From assembly GCF_009497895.1 (NCBI RefSeq), contig NZ_CP033116.1, positions 1,054,001-1,118,000 on the forward strand: DNA of 64,000 nt. The letters run 5' to 3'. Source of the DNA: Halopseudomonas pelagia. GTDB taxonomy: Bacteria; Pseudomonadota; Gammaproteobacteria; Pseudomonadales; Pseudomonadaceae. Positions 47,672 to 56,898 of the stretch are shown in pieces. Made by a program: the position numbers and the translations under genes. The first letter of the stretch is position 1; each line of letters starts with the position of its first letter. The notes beneath the pieces were generated by a model, which did no database searches, was not told where the DNA came from, and saw only the letters and a program-made list of their open reading frames with translations.

Positions 47672-47972
47672 CTATTCCCTGAATCGATTTCGGGTTTCCA
47701 GCTTTGATGGCTTGGACTATAGGCACAAACTATAGCTGGAATGCATTCGACATAACTTGTACACGATGATAAGTCTGTATAGCATCCTACAATTGTGAAC
47801 TGTCTGCAATTTCATCCTGTCTACGGCTGATATGCTCAGTGGTGAATTTTGAACTGCTTGCACTATATCGATCTGCATAGCTCTGCGTGTTTGCGTCATA
47901 TGACGGATGGTGATCGCTTCGGGTGCTGGCTATGGGGATTCTTCTCAACCCTTTTGTGACAGGGAGTTGAAC
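47672..47972. other. Divergent intergenic region with regulatory elements
   Basis: About 300 bases between the leftward renalase-like gene and the rightward epimerase gene. It is AT-rich and holds the TGTACA/TGTATA pair at 47758-47781, described separately. A frame of the epimerase gene runs back to 47907 but its real start is 47973. No RNA gene or other coding sequence is visible. Confidence 0.6.
47758..47781. promoter_or_regulatory. Candidate MerR/LitR-type operator upstream of the renalase-like operon
   Basis: TGTACA (47758-47763) and TGTATA (47776-47781) are 18 bases apart start to start, the same offset as TATACA and TGTATA (46383, 46401) upstream of the MerR-phr operon. Both sites lie about 90-110 bases before the renalase-like start and face a divergent gene. 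Co-regulation with the phr operon is inferred. Confidence 0.5.
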
Positions 47973-48869
47973 ATGCATGTGCTAATTACCGGCGGTACCG
48001 GATTGATCGGCAGTGCTCTTTGCCGGAAGCTTCTGAGCGACGGCCATGAAGTATCGGTGTGGAGCAGGCGGCCAGAGACGGTGGCGTCCCGCTGCGGCCC
48101 GGGTATCAATGCTGTCGGTGAACTGTCGCAACTGAGCGGCAAGCCTGTTCAGGCGGTGGTGAATCTGGCGGGTGAGCCGATCGCCGACAAACCCTGGACC
48201 AGCAAACGCAAAGCGGCGCTGTGGGCTAGCCGCGTCACCTTGACCGAGCATCTAGTGGAGTGGTTAGGACGTCAATCGGTGAAGCCGCAGGTATTGATCA
48301 GTGGCTCCGCCGTGGGTTGGTACGGTGATGCGGGGGCGGCGGTCGTGACCGAAGCCACCCCTCCCAAGCCGGAGTACACCCATACCCTGTGTGATGCCTG
48401 GGAGTCTGCGGCCAAGCGTGCCGCGGCGCACGGCATCCGCGTGTGCCAACTGCGCACCGGGTTGGTCGTGGCACCAAAGGGCGGTTTTCTTCAGCGCCTG
48501 TTGCCGCCGTTCAAACTTGGGTTGGGCGGGCCGATCGGATCCGGTCAGCAGTACATGCCCTGGGTACATCTCGAGGACATGGTCGGGATTATTGTTTTTC
48601 TGTTGAATAATTCGCAATGCAAAGGGCCGTTTAATGCTACCGCGCCGCATCCGGTAACGAATCGCGAGTTCGCCAAGACCCTGGGCAGCGCCCTGAAAAG
48701 ACCTGCGATAATACCTGTCCCTGCATTCGTGCTGAAAGCAGCGCTTGGGGAAATGTCCCGATTGTTGCTGACCGGACAGCGTGCGCTGCCGGAAAAGCTT
48801 CGTGAGGCGGGGTACGTGTTTCGCTTTGAACACCTTGAAACGGCCTTGGCCGATGTCGTGAAAACCTGA
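47973..48869 (+). CDS. TIGR01777 family epimerase-like protein (YfcH type)
   Basis: A 298-aa extended SDR with the NAD motif GGTGLIGS near residue 7 and the family segments VVNLAGEPIADKPW, ISGSAVGWYGD and a C-terminal DUF1731-like part (LLTGQRALPEKLREAGYVF). The substrate is unknown in the family. ATG 47973 follows AGGGAG at good distance; an ATG at 47907 is in frame but would add an unrelated leader. hemH begins 12 bases after its stop. Confidence 0.92.
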   Translation: MHVLITGGTGLIGSALCRKLLSDGHEVSVWSRRPETVASRCGPGINAVGELSQLSGKPVQAVVNLAGEPIADKPWTSKRKAALWASRVTLTEHLVEWLGRQSVKPQVLISGSAVGWYGDAGAAVVTEATPPKPEYTHTLCDAWESAAKRAAAHGIRVCQLRTGLVVAPKGGFLQRLLPPFKLGLGGPIGSGQQYMPWVHLEDMVGIIVFLLNNSQCKGPFNATAPHPVTNREFAKTLGSALKRPAIIPVPAFVLKAALGEMSRLLLTGQRALPEKLREAGYVFRFEHLETALADVVKT

Positions 48870-48881
48870 GGAGTAGTGTGG

Positions 48882-49904
48882 ATGTCTGATCGTGCGGTTT
48901 TGCTTGCCAACCTGGGTTCACCCGCCAGTACTGAGGTGGCAGATGTGCGCCGTTATCTCAACCAGTTCCTGATGGACCCCTATGTGGTCGATCTGCCGTG
49001 GCCTGCCCGCCGCTTGCTGGTTGGGTTGATCCTGTTGTTGCGGCCCAAGCAATCGGCCGCCGCTTACGCGTCCATCTGGTGGGAGGAAGGTTCGCCTCTG
49101 GTGGTAATCAGCCGGCGGGTACAGCAGGCGTTGCAAGCCAAGCTGGACATGCCGGTTGAACTGGCAATGCGTTACGGCGAACCGTCGATTGAAAAGGGTC
49201 TGTTGGCCCTGGCCAGCCGTGAAGGTGTAAAAGAAGTCCTGTTTATGCCGCAATACCCGCAGTTCGCTGCCAGTACGGTGACCACCTCGATCAGGGAGGC
49301 TGAACGCGTTGTGGCTGAGCACAAGCTGAATATAAAGCTGACAGTGGTGCCGGCATTTCATGACAAGCCTGGCTATATAGATGCGCTGGTCGCCAGCGCG
49401 GCGCCGCATCTGGAGCAAGGTTTCGATCATCTGCTGTTCAGTTATCACGGGCTGCCGGAGCGGCATTTGCGTAAGGCCGACCCCACTGGCTCCCACTGCT
49501 TGAACTACCCTGACTGCTGCGATCGGCCGTCCCCCGCGCACGCCACCTGTTACCGCGCTCAATGCGTGTCGGTCACGCGCGCCTTTACCGAGCGTATGGG
49601 GTTACGCGACGATCAGTGGTCGTTGGCGTTTCAATCGCGGCTGGGAAAGGACAAATGGATCGAGCCCTACACTGAAGCCCGCGTTGAAGAACTCGCCGAA
49701 CAGGGCGTCAAGCGCCTGCTGGTCATGTGTCCGGCGTTCGTCGCCGACTGTATCGAAACCTTGGAGGAGATCGGCGACCGTGCCCGTGAGCAGTTTATTG
49801 AGGCCGGCGGAGAAGAGCTGGTATTGGTGCCCTGCCTGAACGATCACCCGCAATGGATCGATACATTGGCTCAGTGGTGCAAAACCGAGCCCGGCGCTGC
49901 TTGA
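48882..49904 (+). CDS. hemH: Ferrochelatase
   Basis: A 340-aa enzyme inserting Fe2+ into protoporphyrin IX, the last step of protoheme synthesis. The active-site His lies in SYHGLPERH, and [20 protein letters not shown] carries a Cys-rich block seen in many bacterial ferrochelatases. The segment [17 protein letters not shown] is a family signature. ATG 48882 lies 8 bases after GAGGAG; a GTG at 48876 is too close to it. P. aeruginosa hemH (PA4655) has the same neighbourhood. Confidence 0.95.
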   Translation: MSDRAVLLANLGSPASTEVADVRRYLNQFLMDPYVVDLPWPARRLLVGLILLLRPKQSAAAYASIWWEEGSPLVVISRRVQQALQAKLDMPVELAMRYGEPSIEKGLLALASREGVKEVLFMPQYPQFAASTVTTSIREAERVVAEHKLNIKLTVVPAFHDKPGYIDALVASAAPHLEQGFDHLLFSYHGLPERHLRKADPTGSHCLNYPDCCDRPSPAHATCYRAQCVSVTRAFTERMGLRDDQWSLAFQSRLGKDKWIEPYTEARVEELAEQGVKRLLVMCPAFVADCIETLEEIGDRAREQFIEAGGEELVLVPCLNDHPQWIDTLAQWCKTEPGAA

Positions 49905-49909
49905 ACCGC

Positions 49910-50554
49910 CTAGAGTGGCTGGGCCCCGCGCTTCAGCCACTCACTCAGCACCAGGTGCAGGCCCAGGCCAATCAGCACTACGCCCATCAGCCTATCAAAC
50001 CAGTGACCCAGGCGGCCGAAGCCTCGGCGCACCCGCGCGTGACTGAAAAGCACGGCCACCAGGCAAAACCAGCCGCCGGTGGCGATGGCGAGATAAAAGC
50101 CGTAAAACGTTTGAATGCCAATAGGTGTCTGCGGACTGATGACCAACGTAAAGAGCGACAGAAAAAACAGTGTTGCCTTGGGATTCAGCCCGTTGGTGAC
50201 AAAGCCGTTACTGAACGCCTTGGCGCCCGATAAAGGCGGACGCCGGCTCATTTCGCCGTCGAGCATCTGAGGTTGTGAGCGGAGCGCCTTGATGCCGAGG
50301 TAAAACAGATAGCCGGCTGCGGCGAGTTTCAGCAAATTGAATAGCCACACCGATTGGGAAACGATCAAACCGATGCCCAGCAAGGAGTAGGCGACATGCA
50401 CCAGAATGCCGCAGCCAACCCCCAGCGCAGTAAGCAGGCCAGCGCGGCGCCCGGAACCCACGCTGTTGCGGATGACAATGGCAAAATCGGGGCCCGGGCT
50501 GATAACGGCGAGCAGATGTACCAACGCCACCAGCAGAAATTCGTTTAGATACAT
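49910..50554 (-). CDS. LysE/RhtB family amino acid exporter
   Basis: A 214-aa inner-membrane protein with about six membrane segments. The LysE/RhtB signature is visible at the start: LLVALVHLLAVISPGPDFAIVIRNSV followed by GRRAGLLTALGVGCGILVH. The substrate, probably an amino acid or a derivative, cannot be read. It converges with hemH across 5 bases and no separate terminator is visible. Confidence 0.92.
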   Translation of the reverse strand: MYLNEFLLVALVHLLAVISPGPDFAIVIRNSVGSGRRAGLLTALGVGCGILVHVAYSLLGIGLIVSQSVWLFNLLKLAAAGYLFYLGIKALRSQPQMLDGEMSRRPPLSGAKAFSNGFVTNGLNPKATLFFLSLFTLVISPQTPIGIQTFYGFYLAIATGGWFCLVAVLFSHARVRRGFGRLGHWFDRLMGVVLIGLGLHLVLSEWLKRGAQPL

Positions 50555-50618
50555 GGACTCCCCCGTTCAAAGCCGCCATTCTAGACGCTGAACCCACTGC
50601 CAGGTAGATACAGTCCGC

Positions 50619-51557
50619 ATGAATAATTCGCCTTCCGTTGTTTTTCTCGATCTTGCCAGTCTGAACAAGGACGATCTGGATATGGGTGAGTTGCAGACGC
50701 TGTCTGCCGACTTCCAGGCTTACCCGAGCACCTCACCCGAAGAGGTGCAAGAACGCATAGCAGGCCGTTCAGTGGTCATCACCAACAAGGTGGTCATTGA
50801 TGAAGCGGCAATGCAGAGCAACCCGGATTTGCGGTTGATTCTGGTCGCCGCCACGGGCATGAACAATATCGATCTGCAGGCAGCGGAGCGCCTGGGCATT
50901 CAGGTACGCAACTGTCAGGCTTATGGTACGCCGGCCGTCGCGCAGCACTCGCTGATGCTCATGCTGGTGCTGATCACGCGCTTCGAATCCTATCGCCAGG
51001 CGGTCAAAGAGGGCGCCTGGCAACGCAGCAGCCAGTTCTGTTTGTTGGACTATCCGATTGCCGAACTCTCCGGCAAAACCCTGGGTATTCTTGGTTACGG
51101 CGAACTGGGTCAGGCCGTCGGACGTCTGGCTGAAGCCTTTGGTATGCAAGTGATTGCCGGCTCGTTGCCGGGCCGCCCACACCCTGGCCGACCGGAGTTG
51201 GCGGAGCTGCTGCCGCAGGTGGATATCCTCAGCCTGCATTGCCCTCTCACCGATCAGACCCGCAACATGATCGACGCCGAGGCGTTGGCGCTGATGAAGC
51301 CAGGTAGTTTGCTGATCAATGCGGCGCGCGGCGGCATGGTCGATGAGCAGGCGCTGGCTGACAGTCTGCGCAGCGGGCACCTGGGTGGGGCGGCCTGTGA
51401 TGTGCTGAGCGTCGAGCCGCCAGTGAATGGCAATCCGCTGCTGGCAACCGATATTCCCAACCTGGTCATTACCCCGCACTCTGCCTGGGGCAGCCGAGAG
51501 GCGCGTCAGCGGATTGTGGGGCAATTGGCGGACGGCCTGCGCGCTTTCGCCGGTTAG
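50619..51557 (+). CDS. D-2-hydroxyacid dehydrogenase (glycerate/hydroxypyruvate reductase type)
   Basis: A 312-aa NAD(P)-dependent enzyme. The nucleotide motif GYGELG is at 159-164; the catalytic Arg237 is in NAARGG, Glu266 in SVEPP and His287 in TPHSAW. After the second strand of the Rossmann fold the sequence GSLPGR lacks the NAD-type Asp, so NADPH use is possible. Members act on hydroxypyruvate, glyoxylate or similar 2-keto acids. It diverges from the LysE gene, 64 bases apart. Confidence 0.9.
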   Translation: MNNSPSVVFLDLASLNKDDLDMGELQTLSADFQAYPSTSPEEVQERIAGRSVVITNKVVIDEAAMQSNPDLRLILVAATGMNNIDLQAAERLGIQVRNCQAYGTPAVAQHSLMLMLVLITRFESYRQAVKEGAWQRSSQFCLLDYPIAELSGKTLGILGYGELGQAVGRLAEAFGMQVIAGSLPGRPHPGRPELAELLPQVDILSLHCPLTDQTRNMIDAEALALMKPGSLLINAARGGMVDEQALADSLRSGHLGGAACDVLSVEPPVNGNPLLATDIPNLVITPHSAWGSREARQRIVGQLADGLRAFAG

Positions 51558-51702
51558 CCTTTACCAGGCAATAGCGCAGCGTCTGTGGTTCAAGCGGGTC
51601 AGGACCATAGGTGTTGCGCAACTTTCATCTCACCCTTTTTGGTAGTTGTCAGCCCCGAGATGAGCCGCTAACGTCGGTAGCCATCAAGACCCTGTCGTAG
51701 TG

Positions 51703-51722
51703 TGTACAGGATGGAATGTACA
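51703..51722. promoter_or_regulatory. Pair of TGTACA sites upstream of the minor pilin operon
   Basis: TGTACA occurs at 51703-51708 and 51717-51722, 14 bases apart start to start, the same offset as TGTATA/TGTACA (46401, 46415) upstream of the MerR-phr operon. It lies within the 387 bases between the hydroxyacid dehydrogenase gene and the preferred pilV start. Function is unproven. Confidence 0.3.
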
Positions 51723-51943
51723 GATACGACTCAAGGGACTGGCTGGTCATGTATGCACGGATGCGGTTGCAACTGGATGGCGAAGGATCTCGCCGCGCCA
51801 TTGCAAAGAGCCATGGCGGCACCGAGATACCGATAGCGCTTGTTTCATTGGCGGTGGCGTTCGCTACCGCTGTCTTCTACCGCTGCGTCGCTGTTCATGG
51901 AAAGCGTACTGCTTCCCAGTGGGATGCTGTTGCTGTAACGCCC

Positions 51944-52402
51944 TTGCGCTTGCCCGGCAGAGCCCCCGTTCTGTCAATCAGCCAGCAACGTGGAGTGAGT
52001 CTGCTGGAGGTCATGATTGCAGTGCTGGTATTGGCGGTTGGCATACTGGGTGCAGCCTCCTTGCAGCTCAATGCGATCCGTTACAGCGCCAGTGCCAGCT
52101 ACAGCACCCAGGCAAGTCTGATAGCCAGTGATCTACTGGATCGCATGCGTGCCAACTCAGCATCGTTGGAAAACTATGCAGCATCGATAGAAGGGGACTG
52201 CACCAGGAGCAAAGGCGGCGGCAATATAGCGGTACGCGACCTGGCGGATTTCACCGAGGCGGTCACCTGCTACTTGCCCAGGAGCACGGGCGCTATTGTT
52301 ATCAGTGGCGACCGCGCGACTATCAGCATCAGTTGGTCCGAAGCCAGAACGGTGGCCGACGAAGAGGATACCCGCTTCGTTGTGTCTTCGGTGGTCAGAT
52401 AA
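51944..52402 (+). CDS. pilV: Type IV pilus minor pilin PilV
   Basis: A minor pilin of the type IV pilus tip complex. The prepilin signature is QQRG followed by VSLLEVMIAVLVLAVGILGAASLQL; PilD should cut after the Gly and methylate the new N-terminus. The globular part (about 115 residues) has one cysteine pair (DCTRS, VTCYL). The start is uncertain: no ATG lies near the motif. TTG 51944 would give a 17-residue leader but lacks a ribosome site; the frame is open back to ATG 51716, which would give a leader of about 93 residues, far longer than usual. Its TAA overlaps the pilW start (TAATG). Confidence 0.8.
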   Translation: MRLPGRAPVLSISQQRGVSLLEVMIAVLVLAVGILGAASLQLNAIRYSASASYSTQASLIASDLLDRMRANSASLENYAASIEGDCTRSKGGGNIAVRDLADFTEAVTCYLPRSTGAIVISGDRATISISWSEARTVADEEDTRFVVSSVVR

Positions 52403-53226
52403 TGACATTCGCGCTGCATTCACCGCTGAAGGCGTCGCTTATGGCGCGGCGGTGTGCCGGTTTTGGTCTGATCGAACTGATGATTGCGTTGACGCTCGGG
52501 TTGGTTCTGGTAATGGGTGTGGTTCAGGTATTTATCGCCAGTAAACAGACACTCGTAGTGCAGCGCGCTGCAGCCACCCTGCAGGAGGATGCGCGTTACC
52601 TGCTTGGACGTTTAAGCCAGGAATTGCGCATGCTGAACATGTACGGTTGCCTGGATCTGGCGCGCCTGCCGGAAAGTATTCGCAGTGCCGTTCCCCCAGC
52701 GCTTGAGGCGCCCATCAGTTATTCCGCTGGCAGCACTGCCGGGACCCTGACCCTGATTACCGCAGTGCCCAACGCCGAGATCTTCACTGCGGACACTACC
52801 CGCAGCGCCAGCAATTATGGCGCGCGCTGGCTGATAGTCACCAACTGCCGGGACACCGATGACCTGCGTATAGCGAGCGCTGATGAGCTTGCCGTCAGAT
52901 CCGGCGACCTGGTGATTCCGCTACGTCAGGTTGAATATCGGGTGAAAAATCACGCATTGCAGATACGCAACAACGGCGCAGGCAATTTCCAGACATTGAT
53001 TGAAGGTGTGGCGGACCTGTCCCTGGGTTTCGGCCTGGCTGCCAGCGCAGATGACCGGCAGGTCAGTGGTGGATACATGGATGAGATTGCGGCCGCTCAG
53101 GCCCAGCTTGTACGCAGCGTCAAGTTGGATCTGCAAATGAGCGATAACCCGCAAAGCCCGGAGGACGGCCAGGTACGGGCGCAGAACTTCATGCAGGTGG
53201 TGGCCATCCGTAATCGAATTGACTGA
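52402..53226 (+). CDS. pilW: Type IV pilus minor pilin PilW
   Basis: A 274-aa large minor pilin. The prepilin site is RRCAG followed by FGLIELMIALTLGLVLVMGVVQVF; the remaining periplasmic domain is about 230 residues, as expected for PilW. Two starts are plausible: ATG 52402, overlapping the pilV stop with a 20-residue leader, or ATG 52441 with AAGG eight bases upstream and a 7-residue leader MARRCAG, which is a more usual leader length. In P. aeruginosa PilW helps start pilus assembly and works with PilY1 in surface sensing. Confidence 0.9.
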   Translation: MTFALHSPLKASLMARRCAGFGLIELMIALTLGLVLVMGVVQVFIASKQTLVVQRAAATLQEDARYLLGRLSQELRMLNMYGCLDLARLPESIRSAVPPALEAPISYSAGSTAGTLTLITAVPNAEIFTADTTRSASNYGARWLIVTNCRDTDDLRIASADELAVRSGDLVIPLRQVEYRVKNHALQIRNNGAGNFQTLIEGVADLSLGFGLAASADDRQVSGGYMDEIAAAQAQLVRSVKLDLQMSDNPQSPEDGQVRAQNFMQVVAIRNRID

Positions 53227-53239
53227 TCTGGAGTTGAGC

Positions 53240-53761
53240 ATGTGGGGTAAAAAATCAGACAGGGTGCAGCGTGGCTCGGCACTGATCGCGAGTCTGGTAT
53301 TTCTATTGCTGCTGACGCTGGTCGGGGTGGCGGGGATCAAGTCATCTACCAGTCAAGAGCGTATGGCCGCCAGCACAAAACTCAAAAACGACAGCGTGCA
53401 GGCAGCCGAGGCGGCCTTGCGCATCGTTTATCAGCAACTGGCTATAGCGGCGCAGGAAAACAAGCCTTTGCCCACGCCCTGTCAGGCGACGGATTGCGTT
53501 ATTCCCGAGTCGGCTCTGGATATCGATGCGACGGGCTCCCCAGGGGCCGGCTGGGTGCAGATAGCTACCTCGGCCGAGACCAACAACATGCAGGTCTGGT
53601 ATCGCGTCACCGGTCTGGGTGAAACGCTGGCACCAGCCAATACCCTGTCAGCCAGCCTGCCTTATGAAGGACCGGGCAACCTCTATCGCATTGTAGTGGT
53701 GAGTTTCAAAGGATCGACGCGCACGGTACTGGAGAGTGTCTATGTGCATTATGTGGTCTGA
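53240..53761 (+). CDS. pilX: Type IV pilus minor pilin PilX
   Basis: A 173-aa minor pilin with a 12-residue leader ending RVQRG, followed by SALIASLVFLLLLTLVGVAG. As in other PilX proteins position 5 of the mature pilin is not the usual Glu of major pilins (SALIA). A PCQATDCV segment supplies one disulfide. ATG 53240 follows GGAG closely; the frame opens at 53219, inside pilW. The 3' end overlaps pilY1 by 20 bases. Confidence 0.9.
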   Translation: MWGKKSDRVQRGSALIASLVFLLLLTLVGVAGIKSSTSQERMAASTKLKNDSVQAAEAALRIVYQQLAIAAQENKPLPTPCQATDCVIPESALDIDATGSPGAGWVQIATSAETNNMQVWYRVTGLGETLAPANTLSASLPYEGPGNLYRIVVVSFKGSTRTVLESVYVHYVV

Positions 53762-56700
53762 GCAGTCACACCTCGCGGTTGGCGTTAGAGCACGGGTGTG
53801 TGGTGTGGTATTGGGCGTCCTTGTCGCACTGCCAGCGCAGGCCGGCTTCACTCCGTTCAGCGGTCCCTTGTTGTCCGCGTCCGGGGTGCCGCCCAACGTC
53901 GTGATGGTGTTTGATAATTCGTCCAGCATGGTTATCAACCGCATCGACGGTGAAACACGCCTGGACATTGCTCGGCAGGCGGCCAAGAAGGTGATCGGCA
54001 ACAACCGCCATGTGAATTTTGGTCTGTTCGCTTTCCGGGACACCGAGGGCCGCGGCGATCGTCGCAACGCGCCAGGCGGAAAGCTATTGGTCGAGGTAGG
54101 TGATATCTCCGCACAAAATAGCGCGAGCATCGACAAGTTCAACGCACTGAATCGCCAGCTTGATGCGCTCAGGCCGAGTACTCGTTCGGCGGCATACACT
54201 TATACGCCGTTGGCAGAAACCTATTACGAAGTGACGCGCTACCTGCGCGGGATGCGTGCCTTTTACCCGCAATCGAGTAGTGCCGCAAATCGTGCGCAAT
54301 TTGCCAGCCCGATCCAATACCGTTGCCAGAAGAATGTTGGCGTGATCGTCACCGACGGGCTGCCGACCTACGATTCAGAGTTTCCGACCGCTGTATCTCA
54401 GGACCCGGATATCGACAATCCAGCGCTTGCAGGTACCGCCAATCTGCCCAATTGGGACGGCGATAATACCGGTGACAGTACCGGCGAACCGCTGAGCACG
54501 GAAGGTAGCCGCTTCTACCTCAATGACATCGCGAAATTTGCCTACGAGATCGATTTGCGCAATGTTCAGCGGCACGCAATCGGTAACGATGCGGCCGGCC
54601 AGAGTTGGGATGATCCGGCTTTTCCAGAGCAGAACCTGCGCACCTATGCCCTGGGCTTCGCGATTGATGATGCGCGCCTTGCCGGGGTCGCCAAGGCCGG
54701 AGGCGGGCGTTATTACACGGCATTTAATCCCGAACAACTGACCGGTGCGTTGAATGATGTCATGCGGGAGATCAATGCGACCGCAGGCTCCGGTGGTGGC
54801 GCAGTTGCCAGCGCACCCGCGCTGGCGACGGGGTCGCTGTATTACCGCACGCAGTACAATTCACTGGACTGGAGCGGAGCGATAGAGGCTCTGAGTCTTG
54901 ACGCTCAAGGCCGTGCAGGCACTCCGGTATGGAGTAGCGACAGCACGGTGACGGTGGACTCGGCAGCGCTCTATCAGACCTGGCGTCTGCCGCAGAATAA
55001 CCGGCCGGGCGCAGTGCTCGCACTGGATAACAGTACCTACACCCAGTTGACCGAGGGTCAGCGTCACCTTCTCGATGAAGCGGCTGGCGCTCAGTCGGCT
55101 CAGTCGTTGTTGGATTGGAGTCGTGGGGCGGATGTTACTGGGTACCGCGTCCGTGCTCGGCTGATGGGTGACGTGATCAACTCTTCGCTGGCACTGACTG
55201 ATGCTGGAACAGCGCTGGTCTCCAGGAACATCACCGGTTATGCCGACTATCTGCAGATCAAGCGGGCCAATATGTATTCGTCGTTGCTGGCTGGCGCCAA
55301 TGATGGATTTCTGCATGTGCTCGCTGCGGATACCGGTGAGCATCGCCTGGCATATCTGCCTGCCAGTGCGCATGCTGCGCTGGGTGCCCGCGCGGCGACC
55401 AATTTTGTGCAAAATGGCCATGTATCCGGCGTCGACGGCGGGATCGCAGTGGGCGATGCCCAATTGAATGACGTCTGGGCAACGCTGGCGGTGGGCGGTC
55501 TGGGCGCGGGTGGGCGTGGCCTGTTCGCGGTACGTCTGTTTGATCAAGTGTCGGGCAATGCTGCGCTCGGCGCTGAGTGGGAAATAAGCCCTGGTACTGC
55601 CGGCTATAGCGAGTTGGGTCACAGTTACGGCAAGCCGGTGTTTGCGCGTTTAAATGGAGAGTGGGTAATCATCGCCGGGAACGGTTATGGCGGCGCTTCC
55701 GGTCAACCGACCTTGTATGTGATCCGTGTCAGCGATGGCGAGTTACTCCGCAGTCTCGCGGCGGGCAGCGCCGATTCGGTAACGGGCAATGGGTTGTCTG
55801 CTCCGCAGGTGGTGACGAATTACCACGGCGAGGTGACTGCTGCATATGCCGGGGATTTGCAGGGGCGCGTGTGGAAATTCGATCTGGCAGGTGAGCGCTC
55901 CGATTGGGCGGTCGCATTCGACGGTGCGCCCTTGTTCACCGCTGAATTGGAAGCCGGTGTGGGCCAGCCCATCAGCGCGCAGCCGGTGTTGGTTGAACAC
56001 CCTCAAGGCGGGCGGCTGGTCATTTTCGGGACCGGCAAGTTTCTGGAGGCGGCGGATCAGCGCAGTACTGCGCTGCAGGCGGTGTATGCCATATGGGATC
56101 GGCCTGGGGGCGAAGGCAATCTCACCGCCGGAACACTCCAACCACAGCGCATTACCGGCGAATCAAGTGTGGGGAGTCGTCGGGTCAGAGCCGTAAGCCA
56201 GGATAGGGTGAACTGGAGCGGTACGCTTGGCGACGGTTGGTATCTGCCCCTGATTGCGGCTGGCCACGCCCAGGGTGAGCGAGTAACGGGTAACTTGCTG
56301 ATTCGCGGCGGGCGGCTCCTGTTCAATACCGGGTTTGTTCAGGCTAGTGGTGATCCTTGTCTGAGTCAGGGCGCGGGCTGGCTGATGTCCATCGATGTGT
56401 TTTCTGGCGGCATGCCTGCGGTGGCGACACTGGACCGCAATGATGATGGCGTGGTTGACAGCGCCGATACGCCCCAGGCGGGTGTCAGCATTGACGGCGG
56501 CCTGCCGGGGGATCTGGTGATACTTGAGCAACCGCGCATGCTTCCCGCCGACGGCTCCGACGGCTCCGACGGCTCCGACGGCTCCGACGGCTCCGACGGC
56601 TCCGATGGCTCCGACGAATCCCACAATCCTATAGCGGAACCCGGCGCGGGCGGCCCCGCTGAACCTCAGCGCTGTGATGCCGCAACGGAATTCTGCCCCT

Positions 56701-56867
56701 GTGATCCGGCGGTCGATGAATGTGCATGCCAGCCTGGAGCTCCCGATTGCCGCACGATCTACTGCGGTCAGGAATATAACCTTGCTGCCACTACTACTTC
56801 GGTCGATCTGGTGGTGGGCTCGGGCAACTGCCGTTTCAATCGGGTCATGTGGCGGCAATTGATGTGA
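53742..56867 (+). CDS. pilY1: Type IV pilus tip-associated adhesin PilY1
   Basis: A 1,041-aa secreted protein for pilus assembly, adhesion and mechanosensing. It has a signal peptide ending ALPAQA, an N-terminal von Willebrand factor A-like domain with the metal motif DNSSS (Asp58, Ser60, Ser62) and a C-terminal beta-propeller domain (from about residue 360). A calcium-loop-like DRNDDGVVDSAD lies at 898-909. Then come a seven-fold DGS repeat (937-957) and a Cys-rich tail (CDAATEFCPCDPAVDECACQ, then three further Cys). Starts at GTG 53736, ATG 53742 and ATG 53751 compete; GGAGAG favours 53742. Confidence 0.93.
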   Translation: MCIMWSEQSHLAVGVRARVCGVVLGVLVALPAQAGFTPFSGPLLSASGVPPNVVMVFDNSSSMVINRIDGETRLDIARQAAKKVIGNNRHVNFGLFAFRDTEGRGDRRNAPGGKLLVEVGDISAQNSASIDKFNALNRQLDALRPSTRSAAYTYTPLAETYYEVTRYLRGMRAFYPQSSSAANRAQFASPIQYRCQKNVGVIVTDGLPTYDSEFPTAVSQDPDIDNPALAGTANLPNWDGDNTGDSTGEPLSTEGSRFYLNDIAKFAYEIDLRNVQRHAIGNDAAGQSWDDPAFPEQNLRTYALGFAIDDARLAGVAKAGGGRYYTAFNPEQLTGALNDVMREINATAGSGGGAVASAPALATGSLYYRTQYNSLDWSGAIEALSLDAQGRAGTPVWSSDSTVTVDSAALYQTWRLPQNNRPGAVLALDNSTYTQLTEGQRHLLDEAAGAQSAQSLLDWSRGADVTGYRVRARLMGDVINSSLALTDAGTALVSRNITGYADYLQIKRANMYSSLLAGANDGFLHVLAADTGEHRLAYLPASAHAALGARAATNFVQNGHVSGVDGGIAVGDAQLNDVWATLAVGGLGAGGRGLFAVRLFDQVSGNAALGAEWEISPGTAGYSELGHSYGKPVFARLNGEWVIIAGNGYGGASGQPTLYVIRVSDGELLRSLAAGSADSVTGNGLSAPQVVTNYHGEVTAAYAGDLQGRVWKFDLAGERSDWAVAFDGAPLFTAELEAGVGQPISAQPVLVEHPQGGRLVIFGTGKFLEAADQRSTALQAVYAIWDRPGGEGNLTAGTLQPQRITGESSVGSRRVRAVSQDRVNWSGTLGDGWYLPLIAAGHAQGERVTGNLLIRGGRLLFNTGFVQASGDPCLSQGAGWLMSIDVFSGGMPAVATLDRNDDGVVDSADTPQAGVSIDGGLPGDLVILEQPRMLPADGSDGSDGSDGSDGSDGSDGSDESHNPIAEPGAGGPAEPQRCDAATEFCPCDPAVDECACQPGAPDCRTIYCGQEYNLAATTTSVDLVVGSGNCRFNRVMWRQLM
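56550..56612 (+). repeat. 9-bp tandem repeat in pilY1 (seven units)
   Basis: Seven consecutive copies of GACGGCTCC (the seventh begins GAT), encoding Asp-Gly-Ser repeats. The unit is a multiple of three, so slippage would change linker length without a frameshift. It separates the propeller and calcium loop from the Cys-rich tail. Confidence 0.97.
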
Positions 56868-56898
56868 TCGTTACAGGGCTTATGCAAGGGAGACGCGG

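Noticed and set aside
56550..56612. The 9-bp repeat of pilY1 as an on/off phase-variation switch
   Set aside because: The unit length is a multiple of three, so slippage changes linker length but does not break the frame.
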